Shown here piece after piece: positions 20,880 to 32,106 of a DNA stretch of 64,000 nt; the stretch's first letter is position 1, and every line of letters begins with the position of its first letter. Where the stretch lies: assembly GCA_958510825.1 (NCBI GenBank), contig OY294048.1:29105026-29169025 (forward strand), written 5' to 3'. The position numbers and the translations under genes were made by a program. The notes beneath the pieces were generated by a model. It saw only the letters and a program-made list of their open reading frames with translations. It was not told the DNA's origin and searched no databases. Source of the stretch: Brachypterus glaber. Its lineage: Eukaryota > Arthropoda > Insecta > Coleoptera > Kateretidae.

Positions 20880-21252
20880 TTACGAATTTATTGGCCAATC
20901 TTTCTCGTCTAGTTGTAAAAACTGAGGTCCAATAAACCAACGACTCTTTGGGGATCCCATTCACAATTTTATTGTCTCTAGTAGCTAAATCAGCAACATT
21001 TTCCAAAGTTGAAATCCAATTCCATTGTGTAGCCTCAGTCAGTTCTGTAATTTCAGCAACACGATGTGCCACAAAAGGTTTAAATATATTTGCATCGGCT
21101 TTTATCCAACTAATTACTGTTTTAGAATCGGTCCAAAAGTATTGCTTATTAATAAGTATGTTGTGATTTTCTTTAATTGTTACTGCCAAACGACTACCAA
21201 ACAGAGCAGCTTGCAACTCTAATCGGGGTATTGACGTTGGCTGTAACGGATT
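20872..21252 (-). pseudogene. pol: BEL/Pao RNase H segment of pol (second frame segment)
   Basis: This short open segment lies in a different frame from the reverse transcriptase before it and the integrase after it. Recognisable pol sequence starts near 21249 (PLQPTSIPRLELQAA, no ATG; the codon at 21216 is TTG). It continues through FWTDSKTVISWI, which holds an RNase H acidic residue, and NVADLATRDN, a BEL signature, to a premature TGA at 20872. The first RNase H acidic residue (CDSSAQAYAAVAYLR) is in the preceding segment. The domain is therefore split between two frames and could not be made as one protein from this copy. Confidence 0.85.
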
Positions 21253-24200
21253 TTGACATTACCATACAAGTATTAATAGATGAAGCTTTTCTCACTCGAA
21301 GATACGCTACAGCTGCGTATGCTTGAGCACTTGAATCACAAAACGTGTGAAGTTGAACATCTTCTGCTTCAAATATATTGGGTAGATAACAACGTGGTAT
21401 TTTTAAACATTTAATTTTATGAATTTCTCCAACCCATTTCTTCCATTTCTCATTTAAATCATCTTTTAATTCATCATCCCATCCTATTTTGAATTTCCAA
21501 ATACTTTGCAATAAAATTCTGGCCTTAATTGTAAAATGACTTAAAAATCCAAGGGGGTCAAAAATTGTCATAACTATTCTTAAAACTTCACGTTTTGTCA
21601 CTGGCTTTTCTATTATACAATTTAGTTCGGAATCGCTCCATTTTATAGAAAATAAAAATTCGTCAATATTTGGATTCCAAATCATCCCTAATACTCGCTC
21701 TACTGGTAGATCTTTCTCCAAATCCATATTTTTTGTATGTGTAGATCTTAATTCAGCAGGAATGTCTCGTAAAACTTCTTTGGAATTACTGCTCCAGTTT
21801 CTAATATTAAATCCTCCTCTCTGGTGTATCTTAATAACAGCGGAAGCCATTTTCTTTCCTTCCTCAATTGTATCAACACTGTCTAGATAATCATCCACGT
21901 AGTGGCGTTCAAAAACTGCTTCTTTTGCTTTTGTACAAATATTTTCTTGTTCTTTAGCATTTTTCCTCATTACAAATTGTGCTGAAGCTGGAGATGAAGC
22001 AGCACCAAATATCATGGCCACCATTTCATATTCTTCTGGATACTTAGTTCTGTTATTTCCCCTCCATAAAAATCGTTGTGCGAATCTGTCCTCTTTCCTT
22101 ATATTAATTTGATGGAACATTTCTTGAATGTCGGCAGCTAAAGCAACATTTCTTTGCCTAAATTTATACATCACTCCAAGTAAAGAATTAAGCAAATCCG
22201 GGCCCTTTAATAGTACATCGTTTAAACTTACGTCATTTGTTTTTGCCGCTGCATCAAAAACTAGCCTTATTCTTCCCGGTTTATTGGGGTTTGTTACTGC
22301 AAAATGCGGCAAATACCAAATTTTGTTATTTTTTATTTTTATTTCTTCACTTGTTAGTTTTCTTGCATAGCCTTTATTCAAATATTCGTTTATTTTGTTC
22401 TCATATTCTTTGCCAAATTCCGGGTTTTTGTCCATTTTATTTTCAATAGATTTTAATCTATTTAGAGCATTAAATTTAATATTTGGTAAATTTAGAATGT
22501 TATCTTTCCATAATAAACCTGTTTCCCACTTGTTACTGCCAATTTTCTTAGTAGTTTCTTCCAAAAGTTTTATCCCACGTTCCTCTCTGGGATTAAAATG
22601 TATTAATTTAACTCCCAAACAATCAATTTTAAAGGCATTTCTTACTAATTCTTGTAGATTTTCATCTTGGTGATTTACGAAATAAGAGAACTCCACGTCT
22701 AAACTTCCACTGTAAGTTTTTTCCATATTTCCATGGATTACCCAACCCAATTTGGATCTTGAAAGAACAGGTGCATTTTTTCCTCCTTCAATTACTTCTC
22801 TGACTATAATAAGGTCGATATTGTCCTGTCCAATCAAAATTTTCGGTTGTGCATTCACCAAAAATGGAACATCTGCTTTAGAAAGGTAAGGCCATTTTTT
22901 AATTAGATTTTTCCTATTTACTGATTGGACTGGTAGAGCTAAATTTGTAACTGTTCTTACATTATTCAAGATAAATGAATCTTCCTCGGCTTTTCCTTTT
23001 ATTTTCAAAGAAATCAATCTGGACGTTGTTTCTTCAGATGTCATCGCATTAGTCCAACGAAGTTTTAATGGTTTAACATACCCTTGCTCTCCTAATTCCT
23101 CAGCTAAAGCTGCATCTATCATTGTAAGCGTTGATCCTTCATCAAACAAAGCACAGGTATTAATTTTACCTTTAGGTCCATATATAACCACCGGAGCAAT
23201 CCTTAATAAAACTTCTTTACCATCGTCTTTAAAGTGGTGATTGACAGGTTCTGGATTATTCACTTTGTGCAACAACATGTTATGTTTTCGAGTACAATCA
23301 CTTATACCACAAATCTTTTTGTTTCGACAAAACATGGTTTGGTGTGCTGTTCCTAAACAAGAAAAACATATTTTGTTTTCACGTACCCAGTCCCATCTCT
23401 TATCTACATCTAACTTCTTGAAACTCGGACACTTTTCAACCTTATGACCATCTTTTTTGCAAAATTTACATTTAAAAACTACTTCAGTTATTGCTGAACA
23501 AACGTATTTTTTCTTCTTTTCTGGTTCTGTTTCAGCATATGTAACAAAGGTAATAGCCTCACTTATTTGTTGAAAACAAATTGAAAAATCTGATATTGTT
23601 AACTTCTTTCCTTTTTTATATGAAGCGGACACATTTTTGCCCCAATCCATTTTAAGATTTGGAGTTAATTTTTGTACAATATCAGTTAGAAGTTGCGGAT
23701 TGGACAAATATTCAGGACATTTTAGACTTTCAATGGTTACTGTAAGATTTTGAATTTTTATTGCAAAATCCATAACTGTCTCTAATTTTTCTTCTTTAAT
23801 ATAATCTAATTTTCTTACCGACTCTATTAAATTCCGTACAACAATTTCTGGTCTTCCATATCTGTTTTCTAATATATTTATAATTTTATCAACCTCTTGA
23901 GTAAATGTCAGTAGAGCAAGAACTGCATCCCTGGCGTTACCTCTCATACATTTTTGAAGTTTCATTATATTTTCTACATTGGAAAACCCGCATGTCTTTG
24001 TGGTTTCTCGAAATTTAATTATAAAATTCATCCATTCACCTGGATTGCCTGAAAATACCGGTAGTTCTTTATTTATGGATTGCCTGATCATAATTTTGTT
24101 TAAGTCCAATGCCTCTTCTTTTTTATGGGAGATTTCCTTTGGTGGTATTTCCTGGGTCTCTGCCGGTATGTTGTTTATCCAATTTTGAACAAATGAACTT

Positions 24201-24658
24201 TTACTGGATATCACTGTACCTCCATCATCACAACTACTATTACTTTCTAGTTCTGCTTTTTTTAGTTGGATTTCTTTTAGGAGAATTTTATTTTCTAGAT
24301 TCATTCTTCTTTTTTCCATTTGTACATCTCTTTCTCGTTTTTCTAACTCCATTTTTTTTAATTTTGTTTCTACTATTATTTTCTCCGTCTCTAAATCTAA
24401 TCTTTTTCTACTTAATGAACTACTTTTTGACTTTTTGGAGTAACTTTTAGCCTGTTGAGAATTTAAATCTTTTGAAACATCCTTTTGTGCCTTGTTAGAA
24501 GAAGTTTGTGATTGGGTTTCTTCAAAACCTGTAGGTAATTTGTCGTTTTCCATTGTCGGGAAATTTGTTGTTTCTTCTACGGGATTTAAAGTATTTCTAT
24601 TTCTTATTCTCTCACTTCTTCTGACAGAAAATGTCGGAACAGATTTTGCCTTGGACAT
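21194..24658 (-). CDS. gag-pol: BEL/Pao Gag, protease and reverse transcriptase (first frame segment)
   Basis: The first ATG is at 24658 (a GTG lies two codons earlier), giving about 1,154 residues. In order: a charged coiled-coil-like helix (about 85-140, rich in K/E/L); a DUF1759-type gag domain beginning LPVFSGNPGEWMNF (about 200-350); two zinc knuckles C-x2-C-x4-H-x4-C (about 397-411 and 430-445) that bind element RNA; an aspartic protease with ALFDEGSTLTMID (about 502-515), DEG being a variant seen in this family; reverse transcriptase from about 785 (LPHFAVTNPNKPGRIRLVFD) with LAADIQEMF and the catalytic YVDD at about 920-923; the A17-type linker (DPLGFLSHFTIKARIL); and the first RNase H acidic residue (CDSSAQAYAAV, about 1107). 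It then runs out of frame after MVMSKS near 21250 and stops at 21194. The single fused gag-pol frame is normal for BEL/Pao; the stop is not. Confidence 0.94.
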   Translation of the reverse strand: MSKAKSVPTFSVRRSERIRNRNTLNPVEETTNFPTMENDKLPTGFEETQSQTSSNKAQKDVSKDLNSQQAKSYSKKSKSSSLSRKRLDLETEKIIVETKLKKMELEKRERDVQMEKRRMNLENKILLKEIQLKKAELESNSSCDDGGTVISSKSSFVQNWINNIPAETQEIPPKEISHKKEEALDLNKIMIRQSINKELPVFSGNPGEWMNFIIKFRETTKTCGFSNVENIMKLQKCMRGNARDAVLALLTFTQEVDKIINILENRYGRPEIVVRNLIESVRKLDYIKEEKLETVMDFAIKIQNLTVTIESLKCPEYLSNPQLLTDIVQKLTPNLKMDWGKNVSASYKKGKKLTISDFSICFQQISEAITFVTYAETEPEKKKKYVCSAITEVVFKCKFCKKDGHKVEKCPSFKKLDVDKRWDWVRENKICFSCLGTAHQTMFCRNKKICGISDCTRKHNMLLHKVNNPEPVNHHFKDDGKEVLLRIAPVVIYGPKGKINTCALFDEGSTLTMIDAALAEELGEQGYVKPLKLRWTNAMTSEETTSRLISLKIKGKAEEDSFILNNVRTVTNLALPVQSVNRKNLIKKWPYLSKADVPFLVNAQPKILIGQDNIDLIIVREVIEGGKNAPVLSRSKLGWVIHGNMEKTYSGSLDVEFSYFVNHQDENLQELVRNAFKIDCLGVKLIHFNPREERGIKLLEETTKKIGSNKWETGLLWKDNILNLPNIKFNALNRLKSIENKMDKNPEFGKEYENKINEYLNKGYARKLTSEEIKIKNNKIWYLPHFAVTNPNKPGRIRLVFDAAAKTNDVSLNDVLLKGPDLLNSLLGVMYKFRQRNVALAADIQEMFHQINIRKEDRFAQRFLWRGNNRTKYPEEYEMVAMIFGAASSPASAQFVMRKNAKEQENICTKAKEAVFERHYVDDYLDSVDTIEEGKKMASAVIKIHQRGGFNIRNWSSNSKEVLRDIPAELRSTHTKNMDLEKDLPVERVLGMIWNPNIDEFLFSIKWSDSELNCIIEKPVTKREVLRIVMTIFDPLGFLSHFTIKARILLQSIWKFKIGWDDELKDDLNEKWKKWVGEIHKIKCLKIPRCYLPNIFEAEDVQLHTFCDSSAQAYAAVAYLRVRKASSINTCMVMSKSVTANVNTPIRVASCSVW

Positions 24659-24681
24659 CTCCACAGGGTTGGTTTCTTTTA

Positions 24682-24694
24682 GCTCGAAGGACCA
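24682..24694 (-). other. tRNA primer-binding site
   Basis: Three bases inside the 5' LTR edge the minus strand reads TGGTCCTTCGAGC. Sites starting TGG pair with the CCA end of a tRNA to prime reverse transcription, and this motif is common in insect BEL/Pao elements. I do not assign the tRNA. Confidence 0.8.
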
Positions 24695-24697
24695 CTA

Positions 24698-24900
24698 TGT
24701 TCTTGCCACGTCTTCTGGTTTGGTTGTTTGCCCAGTCTTTTGGTTATTTTATCAATAAAAGTAGATTTTAACTTTATATTGACTTTTATTCGTCAAGTGT
24801 CAACAATTATATCTGACATATCCCCTTACAACAATACTAACACTATTTTTACTATATATACAGGGTATAAACTAAATTATTGCCTTAAAGCGCAGCAACA
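24698..24900 (-). repeat. 5' LTR of BEL/Pao element
   Basis: 203 bp, same ends as the 19071-19273 copy. Differences: 'gcccag' against 'gcctag', 'cccctt' against 'cccttt', and 'actatata' against 'actttata'. The last changes the TATA-like box of this promoter LTR from TATATAAAG to TATATATAG. AATAAA (complement of 24785-24790) follows about 65 bases downstream. Confidence 0.93.
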
Positions 24901-24905
24901 CAGTT

Positions 24906-25703
24906 GTTCTGTTTTCAAGGGATATTTAAACATAACCTGTGGTTTAACTTAAAGTTTACAAATAACATGAAAAATTAAGTATTATTACAGTTTTTTGTAA
25001 ATTTCCTCATATGAGGTAGTATAATTCAGTATTTCCTCATAAGGATAACTGCTTTAAATTTACTATTACTTTTTACAGCGTGTTTTCTCGAGAATGTGTG
25101 TGCGGTGTAACATTTTCGTGTATTAATTTATTTAATCATTCCGCCTTATTGTATAACCTAAAAGAAAAATTCAATTTCGAATTTAAATAGACCATTAAGT
25201 TATCGTTTCTCCATGGCAAAATTGATGTAAAACATTTATTTCGAGCAAAAAAGTTTTATCTGCGAATTTGTTAAATTAATTTGGCGCGGTATAACGGGAA
25301 TGAATGATAGTAGATTCTTTTAGCTAAAATATTTGCCTTATCTTTTCTCAACTTATTCCAACTTACATAGGATGACGCAATTTAAAGTTTAGATGTAACC
25401 ATTTGACCCAAATGTTTCTGCTTTTAGTATAACTATAATATACGTTTTATTTAATGACAACGTTTTAGTCCTGAGGTACTTAATACTATTAATTATCAAG
25501 GTAACGTAAAAGGTAAATTACATAGCAATGTATTTTTTTTTGTTTTTACATTTATCGATATTTTTCTTAAGGACAAAAAATTTCTACAAATAGGTAGTGT
25601 AAAAAAAATTAGTACATTTTTCATACATGTAGGTATTGGTAATTTTCCAAAAACGCGGTTTGGGAAAAATCCCTTTTGCTAATGAAGTCAGTTTTCGAGT
25701 ACA
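24906..25703. other. AT-rich DNA, nothing recognised
   Basis: No gene. 'tttttacagcgtg' near 25072-25084 resembles the ends of the TA-flanked element at 14.1 kb, so the BEL insertion may sit inside a relative of it. I could not confirm a matching left end. Confidence 0.35.
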
Positions 25704-25963
25704 TAGAAAAAACGGATTCCTTGAACCAAGGACACGTGTCATTGTATGTTCAAAGCCATATTCTCTTGTTTCAAGGCTGGCATTTTCTTAAACCAAAGTC
25801 AATGTCCTTGAATGAAGAGCACGGGTTTTGGAATAAAAATCAGCGCTCTTTATTCAAGGACATTGACTTTGGTTCAAGAAAATGCCAGCCTTGAAACAAG
25901 AGAATATGGCTTTGAACATATCCAAAGGCAAGTGTTCTTGGTTCAATGAATCCGTTTTTTCTA
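25704..25963. repeat. 260-bp hairpin element
   Basis: The arm 'tagaaaaaacggattc' through 'gaatatggctttga' complement to 'tcaaggacattgactttggt' pairs almost perfectly across about 115 bp. The loop, between 'gaagagc' and 'gctctt', is about 24 bases. The arms differ at only a few positions, so the copy is young or maintained. An open frame across it is accidental. Confidence 0.85.
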
Positions 25964-28495
25964 TTTAAGATATATAAGTTTTACTACACATACATACATT
26001 TGTGCATATGTATTTACCCCTAACTTAAAACTTTTAAAAAACGTGTTTTTTAAAATATGCTACTGCTAATACTCAATACTTTCAAATACAAAAAAAATTC
26101 TGTGAAAAAAATTAAAACTTGACCGTTAAAAACGGTTATTTACATAAAATGTTATTTAATAACATCTTGGTATGCTACATTAACATAAAAACAGTTTTCC
26201 AAGAATTTAATGTTTTTTAACCCCATAATTATAATTGTAGGTTTTGGATCCAAAAAAATTTTAACGTGCGTCAGCTGTATTGTCAATAATGCAATGTTAA
26301 AATTTTCAAATTCTATATAAATTAGTAGGTATTAAAAAAATTACCAAATTAAAAGACCCAATAATTTTAGACATAAACCTGCCACCTTGCAAGCGACTAA
26401 CCGTAAAGAAAAAGTTACTAGGGAGAATTATTCACTTATAGTTTCATTTTTAACTAGCCATGAAGTCCTTTTGTCCCCTCTAAAAAATGTTTTTTTATAC
26501 AAAGGCTCTGATGAAAGTGAAACTTTCCGCAACTGTAAGTAAAATAACCATTACACAATTAAAAAAAAAATAAATAAAAATAAAAAAAAATAAAAATAAA
26601 GGATTTGAGAAAAAAATATTAAAAAAATGGAAAAAGTAAAAAAAAATATTTTTTAAAGCAATATCATCACATCACGTAAAATGTTTCCCTTTGACCCTTA
26701 ACCCATTCCTATTTTTACCAAATATAATCGAGAACTTTGTCTTTGATACGTTGAGCGCTGATTTTCATATATTTGTGACATACTAAACACTAATTAAAAT
26801 CAGTGTCACATATCTGTGACATGCAACATTATTTTAAAAGACTGAATTATTCCTCGGTTTAATTCCAGAGTCTTCTGCTATAGCAGTGGTATTTGTGAAT
26901 AGTTTTCACATATCTGTGTTATTTTGGTTTGCGATTTGCCGCTTCCATAGATTCACAGATCTGTGAATGAGGTTGGAATATAGACCAGGCGGTATCTGTT
27001 TTAAAACATCCATGTTTGGGTAAATCGGATATGATTCTATATTTTTGGATCAATAGGCCCAAAATATCACTAGAAACGATAATTTCACTATGCGCATAGA
27101 ATAAACCGTGGGCTTCACTTTTTATTTAAGAAAATATTACAAAATCAAGAAAATTTTAATTTTTTTTCTCCTCTCCGTGCATATATCTCTGGAATTGTTC
27201 ATTTCAGACAAATATTGAAAGGAAAAAAAGCTTTGTAATTTAATTTTATACATGATAAAATTGGTTGCAAATCGGAAAAATAATAATTATTATTATTGCA
27301 AAAATAGTAAAAATCACAAAAAAGTGGTAGAAAAATCGAGTTTTTTTGGGTTTCACACCAAATTACATCAAAATCGGACTGATAGTTTTTGCACAATAAC
27401 TTTGCAATTTAGTCTTTCTTAGTAAAAAAAACAAATTCATCTAAAAATTGATAGTTATTCTAATTGTTTATAAGCGCCAAAATTCGACAAATGTTTAAAC
27501 ATGTGCCTAGGCTCTCCTAATAGACAGATTTTAATTTTTCAAAAAGCATTTAAAAGGTTAAGCTCTTTTCTATGTGTGATTAAGTATTTAAGGGCTTTAT
27601 GTTCAATTTTGTATAATTTTGAAAATTTAAAATAAATTAAGCGGTTTGTGCTGATCAAAAAAAGTTCTTATGGTGGTGCTCATCGTGTTAAAACGTTCTT
27701 GGTCACAAATTTTTTGGATACGGAGACCTATTATATAATAACCGACAAAATAAAATGATATAAAAAATAAGTTTTTCAATTTAAAACCCTTCTATTAATT
27801 ACATATTCCGTATAAATAAAAAATATAAACAAGATATTCATTCTATATAGTTCAAATCTTAAGTTGTTAATAAGTTAAAGGGGACGGACTTTGGCACTCA
27901 CTGTATATAATTCTAAACAACTTATGTATTTGTATATCACATTTTATTGTCCTCTCGATTTTAAATTTTCATGAAAAATGAACCTTGTTAACACTATATA
28001 TATTTTTTTTATTTAGGCAACATACCCATTTGGATTTAATTAAGCCAAATGTATTGGGTTTTAGATTTTATATGGCCAAAAAGTGCAATTAAGTTATTGA
28101 GGGCGCCTGTCAAAAAAAAAATGGAAATATCCCAACAGAATTTAATTAAGTCTAACTTAAAGCTTCCTTAGGAAAAAGCTACTTGCCGCTGCGAGGAGTA
28201 TACTATAGAATGTGAAACATATATCTTCACGGCTTGTTTGATCTTAGTCTCCCAATTTTCTAATTCTAGAGATGTTTAAATTAATACCCGGAAAGAATTA
28301 AAATTTTGCAGTATAGGTGTATGCAAAGGTTCTTATCATTAATTCCATTATTTCACCATAATTACGTTAAGGTACACTAGGATAGATAATAATACTTAAA
28401 GCCATTACTATTGCAGGAAAACATTACATCTAACGATCATGAAAATTGTTTTGACTTATAATATAAAGACGAGAGTAGTATACATTAGTTATATA
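25964..28495. other. AT-rich DNA, no recognised gene
   Basis: Contains long poly(A)-like stretches (26555-26660). 'cacatatctgtga' words recur four times between 26765 and 26960 ('tttgtgacat', 'tatctgtgacat', 'tatctgtgtta', 'agatctgtgaa'). No coding signal found; the 65-codon frame at 27199-27396 (minus) lies in low-complexity sequence. Confidence 0.4.
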
Positions 28496-29165
28496 CAGAG
28501 TGGTCCAAAAGTCATCCCCCTCTTTGCTCTGAACGAGTGGAGATATCGAATTCAAATTTGTACCACGTATATAAGACAACTAAATAGCTTTTAGATTTTA
28601 TCTTATATTAGTAGCCTTTAAAATGTGGGTATAGGGGTATAAAAGAGATTTTTAAAAAAAAAAGTGGGTCGTCTAGGGTCTTATTTTATTATTTTATTTA
28701 TATTCTATTTTTTAATTTTTTAAATACATTTTTTTGAGGGTTTAAAATGAGATTAAATAATTTCATAGGGAAAAACGTAAATTATACGTTTGATCTAATT
28801 TTTAATGATATAAATAAAAATTTCCAAAAAAAAAACGCAAATTAAAAAAAATACAAAATTTTTTTTAAATTTCAACACCTTTAAAAAAAGTTTAAAAAAT
28901 AATAAATAAATATAGTTATGGTTGAATAGAGAATTTTATTTGCTTTAAAATTATGTTCACAAGACTCCCCTTTCAATTAAAAAAAACTTCCATATGTCCC
29001 CCTAACCACATTTTTAACGAAGTTTTTAACGAAGTTCTATAAACCGAGAATTATTTTAATTATTACATAATTAGAACGAGAAAAAATACACATTTTAAAA
29101 GCTAAAAATATGAAATATACGCCAAAAGATAGTTTAAGTTGTCTTATGTATTTTTTCGAAGGAGG
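28496..29165. repeat. foldback relative of the 54-57 kb array
   Basis: The left part ('acagagtggtccaaaagtca', 'gaacgag', 'gataagacaac'-like) is the reverse complement of about 54290-54395. The right part (28965-29165, 'agactcccctttcaatt', 'agtttaagttgtcttat') runs in the same direction as 54195-54305. The whole is an inverted pair of a repeat that elsewhere forms the tandem array. Confidence 0.6.
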
Positions 29166-29770
29166 GTATCGCATTTTGGGCTAAATCGCCTGCAACGATA
29201 AGAATTTACATGCTTATAAATACATAAAAAATAAATACTTAGCCAAAATTTCAGCCCTTTTTACATCCCGGAACATACTTTAATTAATTATTTTAATTAA
29301 GAATTTTGACATATGTCAATGTACTATTTGGAAACAATGCACGAAACTTCAAGTGTCAAATGTCATCCCGTCAAAATAAAAATAACTTTGCACATTAACT
29401 ACTACAGTGGGGCCAAAGTGGGTCTGTGTTTTGTTCACTGCTCTTGACTATAATATTAAAATATTTGGTTGTGTTTTATTAGTATTAACTGATTTAATAT
29501 ACTGTAATTCAATGCGTAATTAGGCTGGACTTATGTGACTAGTTTCTTAAGTTTCAGTACGATTATGGAGTTATTTTTGAGGTATTTATACTATAATAAC
29601 ATTGTAAGCAAACCATTAGCTTCAACGATAACCCAAAGCATCTAGTTCCATGGGACAGTGTTACCCAAGACAAGTAATTTAATCTGTCTTTCAACATGTT
29701 AAATTAGTTTATTTCCATGATATGATTAAAAGTAGATTATGAAAAAGTTACACATAAACTTTTAACTTAT
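29166..29770. other. AT-rich DNA, nothing recognised
   Basis: No supported feature. Confidence 0.4.
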
Positions 29771-29820
29771 AATATTAATTAAATATATTTATTTAAAAAT
29801 AAATATATTTAATTAATATT
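29771..29820. repeat. perfect 50-bp AT palindrome
   Basis: The 24 bases 'aatattaattaaatatattt' plus 'attt' are followed by 'aa' and then by their exact reverse complement. Confidence 0.85.
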
Positions 29821-31161
29821 GACGTCGATAACAGTGGTAGACAAAAAACATCTTCCCATCTTGTCTGATATACAATTTTCGATGTACTTTTTGATACTGA
29901 ACACGAATTTAACCTCCATTTGTTGCCCCCTCAGGTCAGGGTTCTAAAATAAATGCTACTGCTCGTTTGAAAAATAAATAAATATAATTATTTTGAGCCC
30001 TAACTAATTTTTGTTCTAGGAATATTAAACATCATAAAGATAGAGTTTTTTATGCATATTTGCTTTTTTAGATAACGGTTTTCAAGGAAAGTGTAAAAAT
30101 CTGAAAAAAAGTTAAGCAAAATGCCCATTACTCAGTATTAATAAAGCTTTTAATTGTATTTCATTTTGTTTCAATTTGATTATTTTTTAATGCTTATTTA
30201 TTGCTAGAAAACTGATTTAAATTTAAAATTGTGTCCCAAGATATAAGGGAAACCCCACATCCTTGTTTTTAGAGTTAGAAGACCAATTTTTTGGTGATTT
30301 TGGTGACAAAGCAATTAGAAATTAAATTTTATTTTAACATAATAATAAAATAAAAAAAATTCCCACAATTATTTTACTTTTTGGCTTTATTTGTTCGTAT
30401 TCGATTACTTATCAAGAATTAATAAGGATTTTTGATGGAGGTGAAAATTTTAGATAAATCCATTTTGGATACGCCGTGCAATGCCTGCTTTCAGGAATTC
30501 CCTGCACTTTAGTGTAAGGTACCTAACTACCTACCTACCTAGGTAAGTATACCCTTTAAAATACATTATCATTAAAACTAAATAATTTCAACACTAAATA
30601 AATTACCAAAAATTAAATTAAATAATTTACCATATGGCAAGCTCACACCCAATTCAGTGACATTTAATTTCATAGAAATGGTTCCGTTCTAGGTTTAAAA
30701 AATCTAAGATTTTGAAATATAAGGTAGTATTACTAAGGTAGGTATACTTATAATTCTTGTAGAATAATGACACCCTGAGATTTGATGATGAAAAGAATTT
30801 TACCTCAACAACTAAATTTGCTTTTAAAGAGTGCCCAAAATTTATTTTATGCGAATAAAACCCCAGATTAAATATCTTCACTATAAAAAAATTATAGTGT
30901 AAATTTACAAATAAATTATTATAAACTTTAAATTTAAATGGGTTTATTGGAAATTTCTAATAAATTACAAATTTTTGTAAATAGTCACAAATTTTTGTAA
31001 ATAATTAAAATCATGTTTGTAAATTTATCGTACAAAATAATTATTTTTTTACAATAGAATACTATTATATACATGTATGTAACATTAACAATGCAAAATA
31101 CGTATTGTAATTAATTACAAATTATTAAAAATATTAAGCCTAGTATAATAGATATTTACGA
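29821..31161. other. AT-rich DNA, no recognised gene
   Basis: 'acctacctacctaggta' at about 30530-30546 is a short self-complementary microsatellite. 'acaaatttttgtaaata' is repeated at about 30967-31003. No coding signal. Confidence 0.4.
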
Positions 31162-31272
31162 TACAAGTGAGTTAACAGCATTATTAAGATAAGCATGTGG
31201 AAGTTGCAGAACGAGTGCGTAGCACGAGTTGTGTAACCACACAAGTATATTAATGGGGTTAACTTACGTGTA
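31162..31272. repeat. hairpin with 'gtgcgtagcac' centre
   Basis: The arm 'tacaagtgagttaac' through 'gcatgtgg' pairs with 'ccacacaagt' through 'gttaacttacgtgta'. The centre is 'aacgagtgcgtagcacgag'. It belongs with the hairpins at 7.1 and 57.6 kb by its loop type, although its arms are unrelated. Confidence 0.55.
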
Positions 31273-31286
31273 TTGTACAAAATTTT

Positions 31287-32106
31287 ATCTACTTCCGTAA
31301 GTTAAGAAGCTCAGAAGTCGAAGATTTTGACACCCCCAGCACCTTAATTTTAGTTCAGAACTGGGGTATCGGGTATAAAATGAATTCTTTGGATTATCAA
31401 AAATGAATTGGTTAAGGTTTAGACCGGAAAAGTTTTGAGAGAGTTGTTGACGAAAACAACAAATGCTGTACCCTTTCATAGCAGTTTAAGAAGAGGTGAC
31501 ACATAATAATGCCCTTATCGAAACCGGACTTGTGATACATCAATCTTTTGGTAAGGTTGTGTAGATTCAATTTCTCAATTCAATCCCATATAGAGCCTAA
31601 TTTCAGGGTAGCATTTTTCGACAACCCCAGATATCAGTAAGTGGCTTCTCACGTGTATTTCCCTTATTTTTTTACACTTTCTGGAAATAAAAGGGATTTG
31701 TTCCAGGAAATTTTATATTTCACATTAGATTCTATAGTCAAGGAAGAGATTTTGTGCAAAAATCACACCGATACTTGAAATTTTGGTACCGTTAGATGAA
31801 ATCTGAGGAAATAGGCACATTTTTGTGATTGGCCGAAACTTTGAAATTATTTATTGCTTCTAATATAAATCCCAGGGATTTAAGACCAAGACGGGCGGAT
31901 CGAAAATTTAAAATTCTAGGGCACCCCCCCTGCCTTCAGCGTGGGGGCGTCCCAGAATCACTGTTCTCAGATGTTTCGTTTAAAAGTTATTCGCAATAAA
32001 CCGGGTTTTCTTTTCGAAAAAGAGAGCTCTTATGAAAATGCTGGAGTTAAAAAGCTCTTAACTCGTGAAAATTGAGTGAGAGCTTCTTAACTCACGCGCG
32101 TAGATA
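31287..32106. mobile_element. candidate 820-bp element with 28-bp terminal inverted repeats
   Basis: The left end 'tatctacttccgtaagttaa' then 'gaagctc' is matched by the complement of the right end ('tatctacgcgcgtgagttaa', 'gaagctc'). The interior has no recognisable gene; a 64-codon minus frame near the left end is not convincing. The right end also contains a small hairpin ('gttaaaaagctcttaactc'). Superfamily unknown; no target duplication identified. Confidence 0.45.

Larger units (their letters stand above)
19071..24900 (-). mobile_element. full-length BEL/Pao LTR retrotransposon
   Basis: A 5,830-bp element transcribed on the minus strand. It has two 203-bp LTRs (TGT...ACA ends), a primer-binding site next to the 5' LTR, a polypurine tract next to the 3' LTR, and one long gag-pol region in BEL/Pao order: gag with zinc knuckles, aspartic protease, reverse transcriptase, RNase H, integrase. 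There is no envelope-like frame after integrase (only 37 bp separate its stop from the 3' LTR), so it is a retrotransposon without its own entry protein. Three LTR mismatches in 203 indicate a fairly recent insertion. Two frame disruptions (about 21244-21252 and 20877-20881) separate RT, RNase H and integrase, so this copy as read is not autonomous. Confidence 0.95.
19066..24905. repeat. 5-bp target site duplication of the BEL/Pao insertion
   Basis: 'cagtt' at 19066-19070 precedes the plus-side LTR and 'cagtt' at 24901-24905 follows the other LTR. Five bases is usual for BEL/Pao integrases, and its presence shows one complete insertion event. The span given includes the element. Confidence 0.85.

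Noticed and set aside
20695..24758. Many plus-strand open frames of 60-113 codons across 20.7-24.8 kb
   Set aside because: They are the reverse strand of the BEL/Pao gag-pol region, which has clear domains on the minus strand.
24698..24900. Envelope-like gene in the BEL element, which would make it retrovirus-like
   Set aside because: Integrase ends 37 bp before the 3' LTR and no other frame remains.
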